Positions 55,451-64,000 of a DNA stretch of 64,000 bases are shown here, piece by piece. The position numbers were made by a program, and so were the translations under genes. The notes beneath the pieces were generated by a model. It did no database searches, was not told the origin of the DNA, and saw only the letters and a program-made list of their open reading frames with translations. The stretch lies in assembly GCA_030141605.1 (NCBI GenBank), contig JAQGDQ010000191.1:1-64000 (forward strand). Direction: 5' to 3'. Every line of letters starts with the position of its first letter. Positions within the stretch are counted from its first letter, which is position 1. This stretch comes from Tubiluchus corallicola. Lineage: Eukaryota; Priapulida; Priapulimorpha; Priapulimorphida; Tubiluchidae.

Positions 55451-58400
55451 ATTATTGCAGTGTATGGTTATTGACACTAGGGGTCTACGTATACATAGTT
55501 TAGAAACTTGTATTTTGGTTCTGTGTCTTTTCTGTTAGCGGCAATGTTTTTACTGAAGACTTATAAACCTCGAAAATGTTTGAGTCCCACGAACATAAAT
55601 ATTGTCTCCAATGTAATAAGTGCTATAAAGGGGGCAGACACTATTCCCCGTTGGATCATAATCAGACAAGTAAGATGGCGTGTAATATTTTGTACATCTG
55701 CTTACAGCTGCCAAGACATTAAGCTTGATTAATATAGCCATTAAATCACCAAGAAGATTTCCTTGGAGGTTACACGTACACGAGAAAGGTGTTCTGAAAA
55801 AGAGAAAGAAGAAAATTGCAGAGACAATTCTTTCAAACATCTGAAGAAAAAAATACTGACGTTTCTGTCTGCTGCAGCAGCGTTGGATATGTATAAAGAA
55901 AAATGCACTATGTCTACATAAGTTTTTTAAATAGCTTTTGGAAAAACTGGAGTAAAATAAGTATTAGCGGTGCCAGTCAGCTAATTAACTAATTAATTAA
56001 CTGAGGCTAGAAAACTATTAACAATTTGCCATTTTTCTTCCTGTTCCTAAGGTTTATAATAACTACTCTACTCTATTCGTCGTTATATACAAAATTATGT
56101 AGCCACAGCAAATGGCATTTTAATACTTTAATTGTAACCTGCTCAGATTTTAGTTTGTCTTTTCTCAGTAACATCATTGCATCTTATACAGCTCCATGAT
56201 ACACTTAAATCAATCTTTCCATTCATGGTAATTATACTTTAATTGGGTCATCTTAATTACTAATGATTGTGGTTAAACTATCCTGATTTCATTTGCTACA
56301 CACGCGACTTGAAACATAGGCCGAAAACTGTTCCTATACGTCTGACGTATGTCTGAAATCGATCAGTTCGTGAAGCAAGTAAACAATATTCTCTTTAATA
56401 TGCGCGCTATTGTGTGCCTTAAACCACTTCGTGGATTGACTTCAGTGTCCATTATTATTTGCACATCACTTCAAAATGCGCCAGTAAGATTTTTATATTT
56501 TGGTCACGGATTCATGAAAATAAACGAATCTATCAATACAACAGGGATACTTTTCGGTTTTCTGATTTTTATGTATTGATAATCTACTTGTGTAAATTGC
56601 ACTTTAAAAATCCGCACGTCTTAACTCTTTTTAGGAGTCAAAACTGAAGCCATTAACATGTATAATTGTGATATAAGAAGAGCGAAATTGCTCGTTTCAC
56701 CCTGCTCGGCCATCTTTGCAAAAGTATCAAAATGCAAAAGTTCTCCCTAACATAAACTAAGGGCCTGTTGGGATCCTACTAGAGTGTAACAACGCACGAC
56801 CCTACATTTGCGCCCCATTGCGGGCCAGCGTTCTTCCTGTGTAACCTATTACAGGTTTTAACTCATAGTAATGGTTTTAACTCAATTTGAGTTTATAAAC
56901 TCAGACATCTTTTTGCTGGTAATCACTGCTTCAGCTTGAAGTGAATTGCTTAGTATTCTGCAAGAAATACGAGTTCTTTTTAGATCCTTTTGTATTGTGC
57001 TGTGCGAAGCGTGAAGCCAACCAACCTTCCTTTGACCTTGTACGCTTGGTGATTATGTCATGTTTTGATGGTAATGAAATTCGCATTTATTTTCCTATAG
57101 CATTACACCGACAAGGCTTATTACATTCATCAATAGTTAATATCATTGCATATGAAGCAATTATTATAAATTAATGTCCATATTGCGTGGCGGAAAAAGG
57201 CGATCTGTATAGTGATTTGATTTGGTTTTGGTGGCAAGACTGGTAAAAGGGAGGGGAGCTTACACACTGCACAGGTATACTTAATGGAGAATTTTTTAGG
57301 CGAGTTATAGTTTAGACTACTGAAAATTGAAAGTTGCATTAGTTTGGCTGATACATTTGTGCTTTTAAAAGTGTCAGTACCCTATTGTTGACAAATATGT
57401 AACAAACTAGTTTTTTTATCCTTTTCAGCGCCATCCACAGAAACGTTTTTAGTGATTTTTCTCAATGACAGTCGTATAACATCAGAATTGTAAATTGGGT
57501 AAACGTATCAGACCATAGCAATATGTTATTATCTTCGGCTATGTTGGTTGATTCTGTGAAGTTTTGATTTCTGCAAGCTGTATTTTTTATAACTGCGAAT
57601 TCTCCAAATGCATTGCACAGAAACATTCTACTGATTTCCCGATACAATAAACTCAAAGGCATCCGCAAGGTTATCAATTGTTAACTAAGCCTGGCCTCTT
57701 AAGTTAATTACCTAGCGCTGCTGACTTGGGAGAACTTATATATTTAATTGAGTTTGCTGATGTGTAATAGCAACGATTGAATAAAGGGTTGGCCACAATA
57801 AACTAACTGAGTTAGCACAACAATAAATAATTTTAAATCAGCGTTGATATTGATTTTTTGCTAATTATTGGATTTCTCTGTAATCGCAGCCTAGAAGAAT
57901 TCCGGTCATCATAATGTCAAAGATAAATTTAAACTTTGTCCTGGGAGTTGAACTCAAGACCTTTCTTTACTTCAATCAAACGTACTAAGCAGTTTCTTGC
58001 CAACTTACGCGCATAAGCTGCACTAGTTTGATCATCATTCAGAAATTTGACAGCATCGCATTTTTCAGTATGATGAATTAGGTGATTATAATTCTTCTAC
58101 TTCAACGACGTTTTGTTAGGCTTTTTAGCGATGTACTGGTTTGAGGTTTTGGTAGTTTGAGAGCCCTACTTAATTCTACACAACAGGGAGCTTCGTCTGA
58201 TAAACTTATTACATGACCAATTTATATATAGTAGTGGTATTGTTTACCCGAGACTTTTGCATCATATCCTAGGTTATTCGGTCAGACTGAAAATTTTTTC
58301 AGGGTATTTGATACACATATTTTCCGGTTAAGTGTTTGATAAGCTGTACTGTTCATCTTTATTCTTATTTTTTTGCACGAGCGTTGCTTGTGTTTTAACA

Positions 58401-58588
58401 AATAATGATGAATTAAAAAATTTAAAATAAGAAAAGCCTGGGATTTTTTTACTCCATGGTCACTATTCTTGTCTTTATGTATTAATACATGTATGTGTCA
58501 TTTAGGAAGTGATCGCTTGTTAAATGTTTGTATTTGCCGGTATCTTATTTTAAAAACCAAGTTATGCATTGGAATAAGAGAATTACAA

Positions 58589-58662
58589 CGACGATGATGA
58601 CTGTGGTGATGGAGATGGTGGTGACGATTGTGATCATGATGATACTGATGATAGTATTAAAA
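58589..58662 (+). repeat. Degenerate GAT/GGT trinucleotide microsatellite
   Basis: ACGACGATGATGACTGTGGT followed by further GATGGTGGT-type units. Confidence 0.75.
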
Positions 58663-59145
58663 GCTAGGTCGTACATTCTTAGAGCTAAAGTATTTAGAGA
58701 CTTGAGTTACTGTAGGCGTCAAGTATATTTTTTGATAGTGATACTGATTTAAAGAGAGATTGTTATAGGTGAAAATGGATGCGATTATTATAAAAGCTTG
58801 TTTGTGCTGCTACAATTACGCTTACTCAAGCAAAAAAACCTTGAAAAATATACATAGATCATATGTATAAAGCATAAACGTATAAGACATAACCCAGAGC
58901 TTTAGATTTTGCTTACAGAAACTTTCTTCGGTGTTTTGCTAACGCTGCTTTGTATATGTAAACTGGATACCAGTTTACTAAGTTTGCTACCATCTTATCA
59001 TCAAAAAACGTTTTTTATAAACAAAATTATAGCTTCAGTGACTAAAAATGAGCAAGGTATTTATTTCAGAACATTAATATGACCATGTCCATGAAGTGCC
59101 TATAAAAAGCAGAAAAAAAGCAAGTTCGTTTGTTACACGTGCGTG

Positions 59146-59287
59146 TGCCCCTGCTGCTCCTCTCATCACCGCTTTCTATTTTTTCGAGTGGCTCTTTTGT
59201 TTTTGTCTTAACCTCTCTTCTCTTCTCTAACTCCTTCCTTTGTTTTTCTCTCACACTTTTTTCTCTCCTCTTTTCTTTCTGATGTAG
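59146..59287 (+). repeat. Long polypyrimidine tract ending in TAG
   Basis: About 130 bases rich in C and T (CCTCTCTTCTCTTCTCTAAC, then TTTTTTCTCTCCTCTTTTC) run into CTGATGTAG, like an exaggerated 3' splice site. It mirrors the polypurine tract at 38945 in type, not in sequence. Confidence 0.55.
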
Positions 59288-60889
59288 AGAACGGTTATGG
59301 CTCAGCTGCAATCCCCAAGCACAAGGTAAATAATAATAACCGATGTAAATAATATATTATATGCTGCTCTGTGTTGTACTCTAATGCTCAAATGTCTTTT
59401 CACAATAATCCCTAGTAGACCTGTCCTTATTTTAGAGTATATTTGTAGAATAGCGTATTTATACACGCGAACATTTTAGCATTGCCGACGGAACGATACT
59501 GAAAAGTCTGATAAAAAGTACTAAAATACCAAAATAGCAGCATTTTTAACAATGTTTGCATCGTGTTTCGCCCTCTATAGATCTTCTTCATGTAGGGACT
59601 ACATTACAACCAAAACATGACTAGTTCACTGTTAAAAATGCATTAATGATCAACAAGAAATCTTTTAAAGACTTACAAATTGCAGAACATTTTAACAGTG
59701 AAGAAATGAATGAGTGCAATGAATATTAATAAATTTTGATGCTGTGAAAATAAGCCATCAACGGGCCAACGTCCATAGCTTCAAAACTCAGAGTCCTGTA
59801 AGCAGGACCTGAGGTAGGCTAATTGATAATTAGAACAATTTTCTTTTTGATCTTTTTTAGTGAATAATGTCTTGTTTTGTCTGCATTGCATAATCAACGT
59901 CTTTGTCGCAATTGTTTTTACCTGATTAAAGTACTTTACCTGATGAAATTACGTATTTGCCATAATTATGATGACAATTCTGTGAGGTAATGTTTAATTC
60001 TTGAACATTTTCTAGATTGTTAGAATTGACACAAAAACTCTCGAGATGCTGCTCTTAAGAACACAAAGAAACACGAAGCGCGAAAAAGATGTTTCCATCT
60101 GCTGTGTTTGCTGTATGATTGTCAGGGACTCAGGGCGCTGACTATAATTGACGCTGCTGTCACTGCTGCTGTGAAACAGTTGAAGCTGATTGATGAACAG
60201 CAGCAACTAAAATGTGTTGTTGTTGATGGATTTTCATCAGGCGCATCTGGTCTAATCAGGTCAAGTTTTATACTTTCTGAGATTCGTGGTGATTGCCTGG
60301 GGCTTTGATGGAAGAAGAATTGATTGCGGCACGCATTACCACGAGCGCACGCGGGGATTCGATAAATTTAGAAGAATTAAATAACGTTTTTCGCAACTTG
60401 CACTGATTTGCGAAATGACAACAAGTATGTAAAGAGTTAGGGAAGCTATTATAACACGTGAGACTCACGTACCCCGTGATTTAACAGAGTAATAGTTCAT
60501 GAAAAAGAAATAAATAGAAAGCTAAAAACGGCTTTCCTTCTGTTTTTAACATAGGTCCTGTTTATGCCGGCATCTTATAGTAATTTTGCCTCTTAAGAAA
60601 ACTTCTGTCACTCATAGATAACTATCGCCATTACGTCGCGACCTATGCGAAGCATATGAGGAAGGTGGAATCGCAGCTGCTAGTTGAAGGCGATCTTGCA
60701 GCTCAAGAAGTATGGACGTGTAACATGAGCTTACGCGCGCCTAACATTCAGATATTTACTAAAACAAACTAACCAAACATTATGGCTAGTTATCTGAGTG
60801 TATTTTTGACCACGCATGCCAGTACACCGGTTTAGTTTTCCGCTGTTTTTTATTATAGGTCTAGCTGAAGCGGCTTTGTCTGTGCGTAT

Positions 60890-61183
60890 ATGTGTAAGCA
60901 CCTTAGGATAGGCTGCACCCTAGGACCCCTCAAGCTTGGGGTCCCATACTTTGCATTGCTGAATAATTCACACAATTTAAAGTAAAATCGCGAGACATTT
61001 CAGATAAGAGCCATGTATTTGAAGCCATTTATTTGAAATATGGGGCCCTCAGCTATGCAAATGTTGCTGAAATATATCACATGTAAAAACATTCGAAACG
61101 AGTGCGAGCAGACTAGAGGGTGGCTCCGTCTGATTCCATTATTTCATTAACTTAGGGGCCCCAAAAAGTCGTAATACGGCCCT
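60890..61183. repeat. Degenerate hAT-like terminal repeat
   Basis: The right end, reversed, reads CAGGGCCGTATTACGAC...GGGGCCCCTAAG, typical of invertebrate hAT MITE ends. The left part has CACCCTAGGACCCC and GGGGTCCC, but no matching CAGGG terminus or target duplication was found. Confidence 0.35.
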
Positions 61184-64000
61184 GTTTATAATGCAGAATT
61201 ATGGACCTCGTTAGCATGTTTTTATGTAATATAGTGAACTGTATTTCAGTAGTGTTGTTACACGACTTATACTCTTTCACCCAAGCCATAAATTTTTCGT
61301 AAGAATTTCGGTTTTAATAGTGTCATCCAGATTGCCATTGCTTACGTCGATAAACAACATTCTCCGTTAGAAAAATATTGTCACACAATTCTCCATGTAC
61401 ATTTTGTTCTAGACTTGGTGCTTTACGTAAACAACTAAGATAGCTAACGAGAAAGAAGTATCATCTGTTGGTTCCAAATCCGATATTTCTACTTGTATGA
61501 TGGCATTTCATCTTATCAATCATAAAAACTCCATCTTGCTACCTTGTGAAAAACTTTTTTAATGTCCTTTTGCCCATTACAGTGATAAATGCCTATTATA
61601 AAAAACTCGTTTCTGTTTATTAAAACATTACAATTTACAAATTTCGCGGGTGTGCTATGGGAAGTGAGGATATGACGCCACTTTTCACCTCTTGAGGAAA
61701 CCGTTTGAGAGTTTCACAGCGACTCTCACATTGAAGCCAGGTCTTGGCAGATTGGGAGCCCGCATACGTCGAGATAGGTGCAAAGCCTAATTACTTAATT
61801 ACTACTGAACTAGGTATATGTACTACAGTTCAAGGATTTACTGAAAATGTTCTAATTCTGAGAAGGACTTGCGGTTGCGTGTAACTAAATTTATTCTTAG
61901 TTTTATTTTGTTTCTTTATTTCAGGTTTTCTCGTATAGAACATAAGAATGTCATCCTAGTTTAGGTTATAAGAAAGAATGTTATAAGGGCTGGTACGAGG
62001 TGCAGCTGATCTTGTTGCGAGAGAACAGTTTTAGTTCCAACTGTGCAAGAAAGAACTGTAACTATACGGTTTATAACAAAGAATTATCATTTATGAAGAA
62101 AATCGAAGTATTTTTTCCTTGCCTGTTTTTGGAAATCAGGATACTGTAATGATTTGCCGGTTAGGGGCTTTAAAACCCTTGGAGAAGTGGGTAACGGATA
62201 AGCTAGAGTTGAGTACAGTTAGACCATGATCGACAATGGATTGACTATTGATCATACCGCTCACCTAACAATGAAGTTCTTTTATTTACAGTAATTGGTT
62301 GCTGAAAAACGGGAGTGCAGTAAAAATCCTTGTAAGATATGGATGTATTTTTAGTGGAGGAGAAACATTTGCATGTTAAGCGTCTGGCAATCTGCATTAT
62401 TACTTTCTGATACAGATTTAGCACAGATGTTTCTGAAATGGTCCAAATCCGCGATAATCCCAGGACCTAGGCAGACATAAGAAAAGAAGACCCGAATCGA
62501 ACGCCTGAACTATTAAATGCATTTGACCTCGTTTTATACAGCAATCTTAAAACTAGCGTTTGATTCGTAGATTAGATTTTGCTTAAGATGTATATTCCTG
62601 TTCATTGATATGCAAGATCATCGTAGAAATTAAGTAACCAAAATCTAGTGGCTTCTTGACTCGCCCTTAATCTGTATAGAGCTTCACTTGGCTTTCCAGG
62701 TTATCAGTTCAATTGTCACGGTCTGAGTGTTAAAATCTCCGATCCTCTTACAAGCTTAAGCCCTCTTTTGCTAAAGTCCATGGTAAATAAGAGTTGGTAC
62801 AGCTGGCGTGAGGAGAATCATGACAAGATAGATGATAGAATCACATGTTAAATATGCAAACGAAACCTTATGGCTGAAAAAAATGCACAAGAAACCATTT
62901 AATAATAGGCGAAAACTTACCTGCCTTAATAGTTTTGCAGTTTTTCGTTGAAAACTATATAGCAATTCTTATTGGATGTAAAGGAAATCTTTAGTTTTAT
63001 TACCACTCTGAAACTCCAACATGTTGTTGTTTAACTATGATATTCAGACCTAAAACGCTTTTTTTAAATCTCGTGTAGATTATAAATGGGTTATCGAATT
63101 TGAATGTACTGAATGTAATTTACAGCGCACATATGTTTAGTCAAGTTATTCGTTAACGTTACGTAATTATTAATAGCCCCATAGTGAATTATTATAATCA
63201 TGTCAGGAACTTTTCTTTTTTTAAACTCCTGTGTATTTTCATCAGGGACAATGAGACACGCGAAGTAAAATGATACGTAATTAGTAGAGAGATTAAACTG
63301 GTTGCACCCGGTAATGTTTATTTTTATTTGTGAGCCTAAAAGATAAAATCTGTTACTGCGCAGAGGAACGTCTGTTACTGCGTCAACACATAGGACATCA
63401 AATTTCGAAAATTCTTCAGAATGATTTAATAGTACTCGTGATACAAATGCCGTTACATTTCAAATAATGACAATTATTGCTAATAACTTAGCAGTTAAGT
63501 TAATTTTCAAAATGTTTAGAAGATTTTGTAGGGAAGTAACCAAGCTGCAAATTCTGTGTTAAGTGTATTAATGTGTTAAATTTCGCATGAATTTGGTTTA
63601 AAATGGTTTGCTTCTGTTGCTGCCATGATTTGCCTTGGCCTGTTTTAACAAGTGCATGACTTTTAATATAGCTAATACACCACTTTCACTCTACCTGCAC
63701 TTTCTTGTAAAGATTATATCTATTTGCTTGCATATATTAAGTAGCTCTGGTAATTACTTGTGTATTTATCATTTTTGCATTATTTGCTACGTATTTGCCA
63801 ATAAAGATTAGTAAAAAGAGTTTTTATGCATTTTTATGAATTTGATTATTAAAATACATAATTACAAGTACACGATGTTTCTGATTCTCATTTCACGTCA
63901 TTGTTCGTATAATGTGTACAAAATATTAAATTTGTTTGTCATTAGGGTTAGAATAAGTGTTAGTAATTGGGTAATCATTATAGACATCATTGCTCAAGCT

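Larger units (their letters stand above)
49877..64000 (+). other. Probable K2P first intron / 3' flank, no convincing exon
   Basis: Begins with the donor GTAAGT. About 14 kb of AT-rich sequence was read for K2P continuations (filter GYG, TM2 with a small-residue-rich helix, second pore) and none was convincing on the plus strand. No other gene families are recognisable. Contained repeats are listed separately. Confidence 0.5.

Noticed and set aside
59288-59325. 38-base micro-exon candidate continuing the K2P filter (contains a G-Y-G reading)
   Set aside because: Joining at TAG/AGAACGG gives T-T-I-E-N-G-Y-G, inserting two residues in the selectivity filter, and the residues after GYG do not match K2P spacing. 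Probably chance beside a polypyrimidine tract.

Overview
The window is AT-rich, intron-containing eukaryotic DNA from an invertebrate animal. Evidence for this is the tandem C2H2 zinc-finger genes, a metazoan two-pore (TWK/K2P) potassium channel exon ending at a perfect GT donor, an ankyrin/Mab-21 (cGAS-like) gene, a tRNA-derived SINE, an APE-type LINE and many MITE-like elements. The species and phylum cannot be fixed from the sequence alone; a repeat-rich lophotrochozoan is one possibility.

Layout. 1-8.7 kb is repeat-rich. It holds Helitron-like copies (two of them head to tail), a Tigger-like MITE, a decaying zinc-finger array on the minus strand, a 67-bp minisatellite, a 519-bp MITE family, a hAT MITE with a perfect 8-bp target duplication, and a 45-bp minisatellite. 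9.4-12.3 kb is one long coding exon for twelve ankyrin repeats fused to a cGAS/Mab-21 nucleotidyltransferase fold whose three acidic catalytic positions are all present. 12.5-14.2 kb is an element with 250-bp terminal inverted repeats.

The dominant structure is a very large imperfect palindrome. The left arm is about 13205-19893, the spacer about 4.35 kb, and the right arm about 24246-32487. Each arm carries one intact copy of the same 14-finger zinc-finger gene, in divergent orientation and about 98% identical in protein. In both arms the gene is flanked by inverted copies of a MITE-like element (called E1 here). The arms differ mainly in minisatellite copy number, plus a LINE 3' fragment found only in the right arm. 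The right arm stops at a nearly intact endonuclease/reverse-transcriptase LINE (32.5-36.5 kb, minus strand).

From 36.6 to 49.4 kb there is little recognisable apart from a possible terminal exon, simple repeats, a GC-richer block and a faint 5S rRNA-like relic. 49384-49876 is the first coding exon of a K2P/TWK channel. The remaining 14 kb looks like its first intron or flank and has no convincing second exon.

The genes do not form a pathway. The most interesting biology is the ankyrin-cGLR candidate immune sensor and the palindromic zinc-finger pair. Identity, homology and family calls are from reading alone; no database search was possible.
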